64,000 bases of DNA from Pseudomonadota bacterium (lineage in GTDB: Bacteria > Myxococcota_A > Polyangia > Haliangiales > Haliangiaceae): positions 1 to 64,000 of the forward strand of contig JAKSDA010000564.1 of assembly GCA_022360315.1 (NCBI GenBank), read 5' to 3'. The translations under genes were made by a program, and so were the position numbers. Of the stretch, positions 47,691-58,216 are shown piece by piece. The notes under the pieces were generated by a model, which saw only the letters and a list, made by a program, of their open reading frames with translations, did no database searches and was not told where the DNA came from. Within the stretch, counting starts at the first letter, position 1, and each line of letters begins with the position of its first letter.

Positions 47691-47721
47691 GACGCGATTC
47701 CATGAAAGGTATCTCCGCACG

Positions 47722-48768
47722 CTATCCGTAAATGCGATCTGGATCAGGTGCCCCATCGTCGGTTGCCACCCCGAGAAAATCGAGCACGGTGCGCTGGATC
47801 GAATAGCGGGCGGTAAATCCGAGTTCCCGCTTTGCCCGGGCGCCGTCGGCCACGCAGAGGTAGCGAAGAAAGTCCAGAAAGCTCGGCGGGGAATCGAATA
47901 CCTGGGTCACCCAGAGCAGCCTGGACAGCGACCTGGCGACCACATGAGGCATGGTCACCGGCAGTCGGCCCATGAGCGCGAGCACGGTCGTATAGGGCAA
48001 GACGCCTTTACCCACGATATTAAAAGAACCGCGCGCGCCGATATCGATGGCTCGCTTGAGCGCCCGTGCAGCATCGCTCTCGTGGACGAACTGGAGCAGC
48101 GGATCGTGCCCCATCATGACCGGAGCAATCGGCCGGGAAAAGAATCGGGTGAACAGATTGTCGATGGTCGGGCCGAGAATGGGAGCAAAGCGGAGCACGC
48201 CCACATCGATGTCGGCATTCTCTCTGGCAAAGCGCATGGTCTGGCGCTCTGCTCCGACCTTGTCGTTGATGAACCGCGAATCGGCATGACCGCGCAACGG
48301 TTGCGACTCGTCGAGGTAATTGGGATTGTGCGGCGAGGCGCCGTACACCATGGTCGACGAGGTCAGAACGAGCTGGGCTGGACGCACCTCGGCGCATGCG
48401 TTGAGCACATGCATGGTGCCGATATCCTCGAGTTCGTGCGCCCACTCGGTGGCGTGGGTCGGACGGGACAAGAATGCTGCGTGAACCACCGTGTCGACGT
48501 CCGCCTCGGAAAACAGCCGGGCCAAATCGCTGTCGGCTGCCGGCATTGTCAAGTCGACCTCGCAAAATTCGGTCTTTTCGAACGGAATGTCGGGGCGATA
48601 CAAGTCGATGGCCAGGACGCGGTGATAGCGCTCGTCCTCTTCGAGCCGTTTCACCAGCTCGATGCCGAGAAAATGGCCGACCCCGATAACAGCGATGGAG
48701 CGAGTCATCGACTCGCGGTTGGCGGGTTTCTCGGCGTCGACAATGGGCTCTGGGGTAACCTCCGTCAT
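47722..48768 (-). CDS. Extended SDR-like protein lacking the catalytic Tyr
   Basis: A 348-residue protein. The start at MTEVTPEPIV was taken; the Rossmann fold begins at MTRSIAVIGVGHFLGIELVK (residues 21-40) with the NAD-binding Gly triad, and Asp55 in VLAIDLY fits an NAD preference. Extended-SDR features follow: VVHAAF, LTSSTMVYG. Where the family has YxxxK, this protein has F166-I-N-D-K170, so the Tyr acid/base is Phe. The later motifs (LRFAPILGP and FVHESDAARA) are intact. It may bind NAD without reducing a substrate, or use another acid. It reads into the acyltransferase gene. Confidence 0.72.
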   Translation of the reverse strand: MTEVTPEPIVDAEKPANRESMTRSIAVIGVGHFLGIELVKRLEEDERYHRVLAIDLYRPDIPFEKTEFCEVDLTMPAADSDLARLFSEADVDTVVHAAFLSRPTHATEWAHELEDIGTMHVLNACAEVRPAQLVLTSSTMVYGASPHNPNYLDESQPLRGHADSRFINDKVGAERQTMRFARENADIDVGVLRFAPILGPTIDNLFTRFFSRPIAPVMMGHDPLLQFVHESDAARALKRAIDIGARGSFNIVGKGVLPYTTVLALMGRLPVTMPHVVARSLSRLLWVTQVFDSPPSFLDFLRYLCVADGARAKRELGFTARYSIQRTVLDFLGVATDDGAPDPDRIYG

Positions 48769-48884
48769 GCGGCAGCCAAGCCTATAGAATCCCCCGGTTC
48801 GGTGCAACAAAGCTGGACGAACTGATACGTCGGGCGTTTCGCCCTTGACTTTATTGCCTCATCCGGTCCTGATCTCGGGCAGAT

Positions 48885-51362
48885 ATGAGCGTCGAATCGG
48901 TCAGCGGCCCACCCGGAGAAATCTCGGATCACGCCGTGTCATCGAGCGATCAGGAAGAGACGGGGCGGACACGAAGCCGGGGGGGCGAGACCCGAGTTCC
49001 AGCAGTTCCGAATAATCCGGATGATCGAACGTCCGGCCGTTCGGCCGAGGGGCGCCCCAGCGGTCCAGACGCCTCGGCCATCCGCGTTTTGCCCGACGAT
49101 ATCATCGACCAGATCGCGGCCGGGGAAGTGGTCGAGCGGCCGGCCTCGGTGGTCAGAGAGCTGGTCGAAAACGCACTCGATGCCGGGGCCACCCATATTA
49201 CTGTCGAGGCCGACCTGGGCGGCAAACGGCTCATTCGCGTGGTCGACAATGGCTGCGGCATGACCGCCGAGGATGCGCGCACAGCGCTCATGCGCCACGC
49301 GACCAGCAAGTTGTTTCGTCTCGAGGATATCTTTTCGCTGACCACCATGGGCTTTCGCGGCGAGGCCCTGCCGTCGATCGCCGCGGTCTCGCGCATGGTG
49401 CTGACCACCCGGACACGCGACCAGGTGGCCGGGACCCGTCTCGATCTCGAGGCCGGCCAGATCGTCGCCGAATCCAGCGTCGGCGCTCCGGCCGGGACCC
49501 AGATCGAGGTGCGCGATCTGCTCTACAATGTCCCGGCCCGGCTAAAATTTCGCAAGGGCAACGCCACCGAGACGTCCCACATCACCGATGTGGTGTCCCG
49601 TCTGGCCATGGCCAATCCGCAGGTCCATATGCGGCTGCGGCACGCCTCGCGCACCCTGCTCGACGCACCGTCCCACAAGAGCCATGTAGAGCGCGTCAGA
49701 GCACTGCTGGGCTCGCGCTTTGCCCGGCGTATCCATCCGGTGGCCGGCGAAGAAGGCGGTGTCGAGGTCGAAGCGTATTTGACTGCGCCCGAACTGGCCC
49801 AGGCGACCGGGCGCGGCGTGCAGATCTACATCGGCCGCCGACCGATCAAAGACCGCGGCTTGCTCCAGGCTGTGTGCATGGGGTACGGCGAGCTCTTGCC
49901 CAAGGGCCGCTATCCCGTGGTCGTGGTCTTCGTCGACGTGCCCGGCGGAGCGGTCGATGTCAATGTCCACCCGCAAAAACAAGAAGTGCGATTCTCAGAC
50001 CCTCAGGCGGTCTATGCGGCGGTCCGCCACACTGTCCGGCGCGGCGTCGCCCATGCGCCGTGGCTGTCCGACCGAGCTCATACCGGTGCCTCGCCGGTGC
50101 ACATGCGGCCGGCCGGACGTCCCGGCAAGAAAGTCGACACGGAGTTCATACGGAGCGGAGCGGCCGGGCAGCCGGCTATTCGATCGGCCGCCCCGCCCCG
50201 CCCGACTGGGCGACAGTCGCCCGAGCCCGGGCCAGCGGCAGGCCATCGCAGCTCGGCCCTGGTCGCCGATCACGCGGCCGAGACCACACGCGCGCTGTTT
50301 TCAATGGACCGGCCAGGGCCTCGCCCGGGCGCGCCAACGGCTGCCCAAAACGAAGCTCACCACCGGCCCACGCCGCAGCACGAGACCTCAGCCTCGCAAT
50401 CCCTGCCGGGACGTTCGGCCGACTCATCCGAGCCCACAGCCGAGTCTGCCGGTCTGCGCCGGGCCCTGTTTCCCATGGCTCCGCCGGCCGACGACGACTC
50501 GGCCGCCGATCGCGGGGGCGAAAAACCCGCCGCCTCGCAACCGTGGCCACCCGATCTGCGGGCCCGCAAGAGCTCGAGTCGTGCCGGCGAACGTCGCTCC
50601 CCCTGGCCGTATGCGGCGCGGTCGTCCCCGGCCGCGCAAACGAGCGCGTCCCCGTCCGGGCCGCCGGCCGGCAGTGGAGACCGGGCCCGGCCAGCTGCCG
50701 GCATGTCGGCGGACGCTGCCGAGCCGGGCTCGGCGCAGAGTCTGCTGTTACCCGACCAGGCGGCCGATTCTGCCGCGAGGTTTTTTTCCGACTTGCACTA
50801 TATCGGCCAGCTCGACCAGACCTATCTGGTCTGCGAGAGCCGGGGTGAGATGATCCTCATCGACCAGCATGCAGCGCACGAGCGAGTCGCGTTTCAGCGC
50901 TTGCGCGAGCGCTATCAGAAGCGCGAAATCCCGGTTCAGCGCATGCTCTTGGCCAGAAACGTGGAACTCGCTCCCGAGCAGGCTGCGGTGGCTGTGGAGC
51001 ACGCCGGCGATCTCGGTCGGATGGGATTCGAACTCGAACCGTTTGGCGGAACCACGTTTGCCCTCAAGACCATGCCTGCCGGGCTTGACCAGGGCGACGC
51101 TCCGGACGTGCTCATCGAGCTTCTGTCCGAGCTGGCCGAACAAGGTGGCAGCCGCGCACTCGAAGAACGTCTCGATCTGGCCCTGGCCACCATTGCCTGC
51201 CATTCGGTGGTGCGCGCCGGCGATCGGCTGTCGGTGCAAGAGGTCTATTCGCTGTTTCACACCCTCGATGAAGTCGAGTTCAAGGCCCACTGTCCGCATG
51301 GCCGGCCCGTGCTACTGCGCATCAGCATCGGCGAGATCGCACGCCGTTTTGGCCGCACTTGA
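48885..51362 (+). CDS. mutL: DNA mismatch repair protein MutL
   Basis: An 825-residue MutL, longer than usual (about 600-650). Residues 1-65 are a disordered tail, then the ATPase begins (IRVLPDDIIDQIAAGEVVER) with ENALDAGAT, VVDNGCGM and TMGFRGEALPSIAAVS. The linker (about 390-615) is long, Pro/Arg/Ala-rich and carries the 51-bp repeat. The C-terminal domain has LIDQHAAHERVAFQRL: in endonuclease MutLs this motif is DQHAx2Ex4E, and the last Glu is Gln here. CPHGRPVLLR and ACHSVV are kept. It acts with MutS and is the first gene of a mutL-miaA pair, a common order. The altered endonuclease motif deserves attention. Confidence 0.93.
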   Translation: MSVESVSGPPGEISDHAVSSSDQEETGRTRSRGGETRVPAVPNNPDDRTSGRSAEGRPSGPDASAIRVLPDDIIDQIAAGEVVERPASVVRELVENALDAGATHITVEADLGGKRLIRVVDNGCGMTAEDARTALMRHATSKLFRLEDIFSLTTMGFRGEALPSIAAVSRMVLTTRTRDQVAGTRLDLEAGQIVAESSVGAPAGTQIEVRDLLYNVPARLKFRKGNATETSHITDVVSRLAMANPQVHMRLRHASRTLLDAPSHKSHVERVRALLGSRFARRIHPVAGEEGGVEVEAYLTAPELAQATGRGVQIYIGRRPIKDRGLLQAVCMGYGELLPKGRYPVVVVFVDVPGGAVDVNVHPQKQEVRFSDPQAVYAAVRHTVRRGVAHAPWLSDRAHTGASPVHMRPAGRPGKKVDTEFIRSGAAGQPAIRSAAPPRPTGRQSPEPGPAAGHRSSALVADHAAETTRALFSMDRPGPRPGAPTAAQNEAHHRPTPQHETSASQSLPGRSADSSEPTAESAGLRRALFPMAPPADDDSAADRGGEKPAASQPWPPDLRARKSSSRAGERRSPWPYAARSSPAAQTSASPSGPPAGSGDRARPAAGMSADAAEPGSAQSLLLPDQAADSAARFFSDLHYIGQLDQTYLVCESRGEMILIDQHAAHERVAFQRLRERYQKREIPVQRMLLARNVELAPEQAAVAVEHAGDLGRMGFELEPFGGTTFALKTMPAGLDQGDAPDVLIELLSELAEQGGSRALEERLDLALATIACHSVVRAGDRLSVQEVYSLFHTLDEVEFKAHCPHGRPVLLRISIGEIARRFGRT
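50142..50192 (+). repeat. In-frame 51-bp dispersed repeat, copy in mutL
   Basis: These 51 bases, encoding EFIRSGAAGQPAIRSAA at residue 420 of MutL, match 61695-61745 in the kinase gene at 43 of 51 positions and in the same frame (there EFIPGGAADRPAIRSVA). Both copies are in disordered linkers. Confidence 0.75.
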
Positions 51363-51407
51363 ACCGGGCCGCATTCGACCATCGCAGTGGCATTCACGAC
51401 CCTGGAC

Positions 51408-52364
51408 ATGGATCAGAACCGGCCAGCCGATCGTCCTGTGCCCGATTGTCCCATTGTGGCCATCGTCGGGCCGACCGGGGCGGGCAAGTCCGAGGCGGCG
51501 ATTCGTCTGGCCGAGCGGGTCGGCGGCGAGATCATCTCGGCGGATTCGCAACAGGTCTACCGCGGTATGGATATCGGCACGGGCAAGGTCGACGCCGCTG
51601 TTCGGGCCCGTATTGCCCATCACCTGATCGATATTGTCGATCCTGATCAAGACATGACTGCAGCCCTTTTTGCCAAACTGGCCGACCGGGCCATTTGCGA
51701 TGCAACCCGGCGCGGAAAACCGGTCATCGTGGCCGGGGGGACAGGACTTTACGTGAGGGCCCTGTTGTTTGGCCTGTTCGAGGGCCCGGGGCGCGATGCC
51801 GAACTTCGCCGGCGATTGCACGCCGAGGCCGAGTCTCGAGGGGGACCGCCGGCACTTTGGCAACGCCTGCAAGCCATTGATCCAGCCTGTGCCGAGCGCG
51901 TCGATTGCAATGACTTGCGCCGGATCGTGCGCGCCCTCGAAGTGTACGAATTGACCGGCGTGCCGATGAGCGAGCACCAAAAACAGCACGACTTTCGCAC
52001 CATGTCCCATCGCTACCGCGCCCACCTGGTCGGCATTGCGCCCGAGCGCACCACGCTCTACCAGCGCATCGAGAGCCGGGTAGACGCCATGATGGCCAGG
52101 GGTCTCGAACGAGAAGTGCGCCGTCTTCGCACTGCTGGGTACGGACCCGCACTCCGCTCCCAGGCGGCCATCGGCTACGCCGAGCTTCATCGATACCTCG
52201 ATGGACGCCAATCGCTCGACCAGGCGATCCAACTCATCAAAAGGAATTCCACGCGTTACGCTCGCCGGCAGCTGAGTTGGTACCGCAATGATCAGCGCAT
52301 ACCCTGGCACTGCGAACCATCGGACATTGACCTGGAGGCATTAGAGCGCTACCTACGGTCTTGA
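51408..52364 (+). CDS. miaA: tRNA dimethylallyltransferase
   Basis: A 318-residue enzyme adding dimethylallyl to A37 of tRNAs reading U-starting codons. The ATG at 51408 is preferred; a GTG at 51387 would add seven residues. Signature motifs: IVAIVGPTGAGKS (ATP loop), SADSQQVYRGMDIGTGK (the DSxQxYR block), VAGGTGLYVRALLFGL, and RYARRQLSWYRND near the end. The length is normal. It follows mutL after 45 bp, the usual order in many bacteria, and probably shares its transcript. Confidence 0.95.
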   Translation: MDQNRPADRPVPDCPIVAIVGPTGAGKSEAAIRLAERVGGEIISADSQQVYRGMDIGTGKVDAAVRARIAHHLIDIVDPDQDMTAALFAKLADRAICDATRRGKPVIVAGGTGLYVRALLFGLFEGPGRDAELRRRLHAEAESRGGPPALWQRLQAIDPACAERVDCNDLRRIVRALEVYELTGVPMSEHQKQHDFRTMSHRYRAHLVGIAPERTTLYQRIESRVDAMMARGLEREVRRLRTAGYGPALRSQAAIGYAELHRYLDGRQSLDQAIQLIKRNSTRYARRQLSWYRNDQRIPWHCEPSDIDLEALERYLRS

Positions 52365-52442
52365 ATTCTGTCATCCTTCCATGAAGGACGACAAAGGTCC
52401 GATGTTATTACCCAGGCAGCCCACTGCCACGACGGCAAACCC

Positions 52443-53423
<981 letters not shown>

Positions 53424-55697
53424 ATGTACTTCGACATCTTTCTCATCTCTGTCCTTCTCATGACCGTGTACATCGGTCCGTTGATCGTGCGCCGCCAGCC
53501 GCCCGGACATCGCACCTATGGCTGGCTGCTCATTGCCGACAGCCTCTGTGCCGGCGTGGCACTGTACCTTCGCCACACCGATCCAGACGGAGAAGCCGGC
53601 GATTTGCTCGGTTTTGTCGCCATTGCGGCCGGGCTCTGTCTGGTCGTGGTGCCGCCGATCTTGCGCGATCTGGCCCGCCGCGCTCTGCTCTCAGATCGCC
53701 ACCGGCTGGCCCGCCGACTGATCGATCTGCGCGACCTTTTGCAGCCGGGCATGGGAGCTGAGCGCGAACGCGAGTTTCTCGACGCCGTGGCAGCAGTGCG
53801 CTCGGGCAACGTCGACGATGCCATCGCGGTCCTGCGCGAGACCCGAGACGCGCTCGACGATCCGGCGGCACAGCGAGCGCTCGACGAGCGCATCGTATTC
53901 ACGTATCTGTCGGCCCGGCGGTGGCAAGACGCCATCGACATCTACCAGGCCGCCTTTGATCGCTCTTCTGCGCCCTCCGATACTTCCGAGCGTCTTGCCG
54001 CTGACCCCACTGGTCCCGACTCCTCTGCCGATCTGCCCGATCTTGCCGATCTGCCCGCCCTGGCGCCCCAGCTCCTGGTCGAGATCGTCCGCGCCTATTG
54101 CGAGGTCGGCGATCTTGAATCAGCTGCGTTTCTGATCGAGCGCATCGAGTCGGCGGCCAACCCCGGCGATCCGCTGGTGTCGTTTCTCATCCATCGCGCG
54201 TATCTGATGTTTCTGGCCTTTGTAGGCCGAGCTGATGCGGTCGAGCGCCTGCTCGGCGAGTCGTCACCGCTGGCCATGCTACCGCCGGCCAGCCGGCATT
54301 TCTGGACCGGGATCGCTCGACTCAACGCGGGCGATCGCCCGGGCAGCCGCACTGCGTTGCACGCTGCCGCGCGTCTATCGCGAGGCGACCGCCGGGCCCG
54401 CGAAGTGGCCGAGAGCATCATCGAGTCGATCGATCGGCCCGGGCCAGCCGGGCCTCGCGTTGTCCCGCCCGATGTGGCTGCAATCGCCGATCGGCTGACC
54501 TCCGCTACAATGCGGCAGACAGCAACGCCAACTCCGATCATTCCGCAGATGAGTGGCGTGTCCTGGCGCCGCGTTCCGGTCACCACCGGGCTCATTATCA
54601 GCAATGTGGTGATCTTTTTCCTCGTCTCGGCGGTGTACGGGTCGACCGGGGATGTCGGCGGGCTGATTCGCGCCGGCGCCAATGTCGGGTCAGCCGTGGT
54701 AGCGGGAGAATGGTGGCGCCTGGCCAGCTCGACGTTTCTCCATGTCGGGTGGGTTCACCTTCTGTTCAACATCTACGTCCTTTGGGTGCTCGGCAAGCTG
54801 GTCGAACAGCTCTACGGGCCATTGCGTTTTTTTGCGGTATACGCGACAGCTGGCCTAGCCGGGGCGATTGCCAGCACCCTGTCGGGGCCGGGCGTCTCGG
54901 TCGGAGCGTCGGGCGCAGTTCTCGGCCTGATGGGCGCGCTCATCGTCGAACTCGGGATCTATCGCCGGGCCTATTTCGATCGCTGGCGCAAACACATGCT
55001 CCGCGTGCTGGTGTTTGTCGCGGTGGCGCAGGTCGCAATCGGCTTTTTCTACTCTGCCATCGATCAAGCTGCCCACGTGGGTGGCTTGCTTGCCGGCGGT
55101 TTCTCCGCAGCATTGGTCTCACCGCGGTCGTCGGCTGCCCACACCTTGCTCATGCGCGCTGTGGCCATCTTTCTGGCTGCAACGGGCCTGGCGGTGATCG
55201 CTTACGGCGCCGCGGGCGTGGCGACTACCGAGTATCGCGACACCCTGGCCCGCTACGGTCGGATCGAACACCACCTGAATGACCTGGCATTTGTCGGACC
55301 CGCCCACTGGCGGGGACAAGATAACCATCTGGTCGACGACGCAGCCATCGAGCTGGTGGTCAAGCCGATCGCGGTGAGCGCACCTCCGAGGCGCGAGCTC
55401 GATGCTGTGCTTATCGAGACAGCAGAGCCAATGGTTGGCAACACACCACCGCGGCCACAACACACCTATCTGGCCCTGCCCGAGCCATGGCACAGCCGGG
55501 AATATGGATTAACTGGATTATCCGACCAAGACATGGGCGGCGAGCAGCGCTATCGCATTATCGTATTCGGTCGCTGGGCTCCTGGCAGCACAGACAAAAA
55601 ACAGGCTTGGATCGGAGTTTTGTACGTACCCAATTCTCTGGCCAGCGACGTTCAGCCGACCCTGTCTGCCATCCTTTCGTCCATGCGGCAGCGCTGA
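53424..55697 (+). CDS. Rhomboid protease with long N-terminal helical extension
   Basis: A 757-residue protein. An N-terminal part with two or three hydrophobic segments (residues 1-80) is followed by a helical region (90-340) with weak TPR-like pairs. The rhomboid core is at about 375-580: VHLLFNIYVLWVLGKLVE with the Asn, GASGAVLGLMGAL with nucleophile Ser496, and AAHVGGLLAGG with His551, the catalytic pair. A 170-residue soluble tail follows, containing YRIIVFGRWAPGS. It cleaves membrane proteins within the bilayer; the extra domains could select partners. The gene starts directly after the accA stop (no gap). Confidence 0.85.
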   Translation: MYFDIFLISVLLMTVYIGPLIVRRQPPGHRTYGWLLIADSLCAGVALYLRHTDPDGEAGDLLGFVAIAAGLCLVVVPPILRDLARRALLSDRHRLARRLIDLRDLLQPGMGAEREREFLDAVAAVRSGNVDDAIAVLRETRDALDDPAAQRALDERIVFTYLSARRWQDAIDIYQAAFDRSSAPSDTSERLAADPTGPDSSADLPDLADLPALAPQLLVEIVRAYCEVGDLESAAFLIERIESAANPGDPLVSFLIHRAYLMFLAFVGRADAVERLLGESSPLAMLPPASRHFWTGIARLNAGDRPGSRTALHAAARLSRGDRRAREVAESIIESIDRPGPAGPRVVPPDVAAIADRLTSATMRQTATPTPIIPQMSGVSWRRVPVTTGLIISNVVIFFLVSAVYGSTGDVGGLIRAGANVGSAVVAGEWWRLASSTFLHVGWVHLLFNIYVLWVLGKLVEQLYGPLRFFAVYATAGLAGAIASTLSGPGVSVGASGAVLGLMGALIVELGIYRRAYFDRWRKHMLRVLVFVAVAQVAIGFFYSAIDQAAHVGGLLAGGFSAALVSPRSSAAHTLLMRAVAIFLAATGLAVIAYGAAGVATTEYRDTLARYGRIEHHLNDLAFVGPAHWRGQDNHLVDDAAIELVVKPIAVSAPPRRELDAVLIETAEPMVGNTPPRPQHTYLALPEPWHSREYGLTGLSDQDMGGEQRYRIIVFGRWAPGSTDKKQAWIGVLYVPNSLASDVQPTLSAILSSMRQR

Positions 55698-55821
55698 GCG
55701 CAGCAGCGCTGCGCGCCAGCACACAGGTTATGTCTGCGCGCTGACCACATCGCGTGGCACACTGCGGCATGCCAGGGTCGAGAATTTGCCTTTTGCTGGT
55801 GCTGCAGTACACTGAGCATCG

Positions 55822-56526
55822 ATGCTGCATGGTTCGACGATCCGCGGAACTGTGACTCTTGCCGCGGTGATGGCCAGCACGTGGCTGGCTGGCAGCATTG
55901 CATCGGGCACCGATCAACTGGTGAAAATCGCGCCAGCCCATGCCGGGATAGGTGGGCCGCGCAATGCTGCTTCGTGTTTTCGCGCGCTCGAGGAGCTGGG
56001 CGTGCGTTACCAGCGTGTCGAGCGGCCCGGCATTGCCATTGCAGTACGGGTTCGCGGTGACCTGGGCGGGGTTACATATCGCGGGTATCGCAAAAAACCG
56101 CTGGTTCTGGATTGCTCGCTGGTGGTATCGCTGGCCGTGGCCGGCCGGTATATGGCCCAGCACGGCATCGAGCGGGCAACCTACAGCTCGTCGTACCAGC
56201 GTCGCAAGGTACGCGGCACAGATCGCTGGTCCAAGCATGCGTTTGGGCTGGCCCTCGATGTCCATGTCTTTGCCGGCAGCGCGGCCGGCCAGCTCAGCGT
56301 AAAGGACGACTACGAGCGCGGCCTGGGCGATGACGCCGATTGCATCGGCCAGCCCAAGACCTCGGCTGGCACTGTCTTGCGCCAGCTGACCTGCCAGTTT
56401 CTCGGCTCGGACTTGTTTCGCATGGTTCTAACCCCTGACACCGACGCTGCCCACCACAATCACTTCCATCTCGAAGCCAAACCATGGTCCGAGCGCACCG
56501 ACGATCCGATTGAAGCAGGATGTTAG
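55822..56526 (+). CDS. Extensin-like (D,D-peptidase fold) secreted protein
   Basis: A 234-residue protein with a signal-like start (MLHGSTIRGTVTLAAVMAST). The mature part begins with ASCFRALEELGVRYQRVE and has the extensin-family C-terminal motifs: LDCSLVVSLAVA, then SSYQRRKVRGTDRWSKHAFG followed by LALDVHVF with probable metal His and Asp, and AHHNHFHLEAKPW at the end. The family folds like zinc D-Ala-D-Ala carboxypeptidases. Three Cys (SCFR, DCSL, DCIG with TCQF) suggest disulphides. It would act on peptidoglycan or a similar polymer in the envelope. It stands alone, converging on the gabD-like gene with a 209-bp featureless gap. Confidence 0.75.
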   Translation: MLHGSTIRGTVTLAAVMASTWLAGSIASGTDQLVKIAPAHAGIGGPRNAASCFRALEELGVRYQRVERPGIAIAVRVRGDLGGVTYRGYRKKPLVLDCSLVVSLAVAGRYMAQHGIERATYSSSYQRRKVRGTDRWSKHAFGLALDVHVFAGSAAGQLSVKDDYERGLGDDADCIGQPKTSAGTVLRQLTCQFLGSDLFRMVLTPDTDAAHHNHFHLEAKPWSERTDDPIEAGC

Positions 56527-56735
56527 CCAGCTGCCATCCGGTTGCGGCCCGACACATGGTCGAGTCTTCGCACAGACGGGCTCGGTGGTAACTGACGTCG
56601 TCTCGAGTCGTTACAGAGAAGGGGTCGATCCTGCCTTTGCCTGGCTCGAGTCATTGCAGGGACGGGCGTTTACACCCATATCCCACGTCGGTGGGCAATC
56701 GATGAGCAATCACTGGCCGGTCGGGATGAAAGCAG

Positions 56736-58181
56736 TCAAATTCCTCCCATCAACATGTATTTGATCTCCACATAATCATCAATCCCGTATTTCGAGCCTT
56801 CCCGGCCGATGCCGGATTCTTTCACGCCGCCGAAAGGTGCTAGCTCGGTGGAGATGATGCCCTCGTTGATCCCGACAATGCCGGCCTCCAGTCCCTCCGC
56901 GACCCGCCACACCCGGCCTATATCGCGAGTGTAGACATAAGCAGAGAGGCCGTATTCGGTGTCATTGGCCAGAGAAAGAACCTCCTCTTGGCCAGAAAAG
57001 CGAAAGCAGGCCGCCAGCGGGCCAAAGGTTTCCTCACGGGACAGCAGCATGTCTGCGGAGGCATTTCCAATCACTGTGGGCTGAAAGAACGTGCCGCCCA
57101 GCTCGCTGGGCTCGCCCCCGGCGAGGACCTCGCCACCCCTGGCTATGGCGTCGGCCACATGGGTTTTTACCTTGTCCAACGCCATGGCATTGATCAGCGG
57201 GCCCTGGGTGGCGCCGTCGGCAAAGCCATCGGCCACGCGCAGCTCGGCCACAGCCTGGCACAGTTTGCCGGTGAAGGCGTCGTACACTCCATCCTGGATA
57301 AAAAAGCGATTCACACAAACACAGGTTTGACCGGTATTGCGAAACTTGGAGGCCATGGCTCCCTGTACCGCAGCATCGAGATCCGCATCATCGAATACAA
57401 TAAAGGGAGCATTGCCACCCAGCTCCAGTGACAGCTTTTTGAGCGTATCGGCGGCCTGACGCATCAGCAGTTTGCCGGTGCGTGTGGAGCCGGTGAACGA
57501 GATCTTGCGCACCGCCTTCGATTCCATCATGGCGCCACCGATGGCCGGTGCATCGCCCGACACGACATTAAATACGCCCGCCGGAATACCCGCCTGCTCG
57601 GCCAGTACCGCGAGTGCCAGGGCCGACAATGGGGTTTCTTCGGATGGTTTCACTACCATCGAGCAGCCTGCGGCGATCGCCGGGCCGGCCTTGCGAGTGA
57701 TCATGGCCAGGGGAAAATTCCACGGCGTGATAGCCCCGACAACACCGATCGGTTCCCGGGTAACAACAATCCGGGCATCCACCTTATGCGAGGGAATCAC
57801 ATCGCCGTATACTCGCTTGGCCTCCTCGGCAAACCACTCGAGAAAGTTGGCCGCATAGAGCACTTCACCCATCGCCTCGGCAAGCGGTTTTCCCTGCTCG
57901 GTGGTCATGATAGTGGCCAGGTCTCGCTGGTTTTCGACCATCAGCTCACTCCAGCGGCGAACTGCCCTGGCGCGCTCTTTGGCGGTTTTTTTGCGCCACG
58001 CCTTGAATGCAGTTTCGGCGGCGCCGATGGCCGCGTGGGTTTCATCGGCGCCCGCCCTGGCCACATCGGCAATTCGCTGGCCATTGGCCGGATTGCTCAC
58101 GGAATACGTGCGATCGGCTGGCTTCCACTGGCCGTCGATGTAGAGACCAGTCTGTAGTAGCCCGGGTTTGTTGAGTTGCAT
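56736..58181 (-). CDS. gabD: Succinate-semialdehyde dehydrogenase (NAD(P)+), GabD-type
   Basis: A 481-residue aldehyde dehydrogenase of the class with succinate semialdehyde as usual substrate. Catalytic residues: Asn155 (TPWNFPLAM), Lys178 (VVKPSEETP), Glu253 (SLELGGNAPF) and Cys287 (GQTCVC). The GNAPF and EQGKPLAEA motifs and the length fit GabD; the true aldehyde is not fixed by sequence and a glutarate or formaldehyde-derived adduct is possible. A strong ribosome site (GAAGGAAGAG) precedes the ATG. It is the third gene of the fae operon, 35 bp after the aldo/keto reductase. Confidence 0.85.
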   Translation of the reverse strand: MQLNKPGLLQTGLYIDGQWKPADRTYSVSNPANGQRIADVARAGADETHAAIGAAETAFKAWRKKTAKERARAVRRWSELMVENQRDLATIMTTEQGKPLAEAMGEVLYAANFLEWFAEEAKRVYGDVIPSHKVDARIVVTREPIGVVGAITPWNFPLAMITRKAGPAIAAGCSMVVKPSEETPLSALALAVLAEQAGIPAGVFNVVSGDAPAIGGAMMESKAVRKISFTGSTRTGKLLMRQAADTLKKLSLELGGNAPFIVFDDADLDAAVQGAMASKFRNTGQTCVCVNRFFIQDGVYDAFTGKLCQAVAELRVADGFADGATQGPLINAMALDKVKTHVADAIARGGEVLAGGEPSELGGTFFQPTVIGNASADMLLSREETFGPLAACFRFSGQEEVLSLANDTEYGLSAYVYTRDIGRVWRVAEGLEAGIVGINEGIISTELAPFGGVKESGIGREGSKYGIDDYVEIKYMLMGGI

Positions 58182-58216
58182 GACTCTTCCTTCTCGATTG
58201 TATTGTGGTCGGGACC

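Noticed and set aside
47811..47832. GGATCGAATAGCG word similar to the 51-bp repeat on the opposite strand
   Set aside because: Only about 12 bases agree and they lie in a conserved part of the SDR-like gene; chance match.
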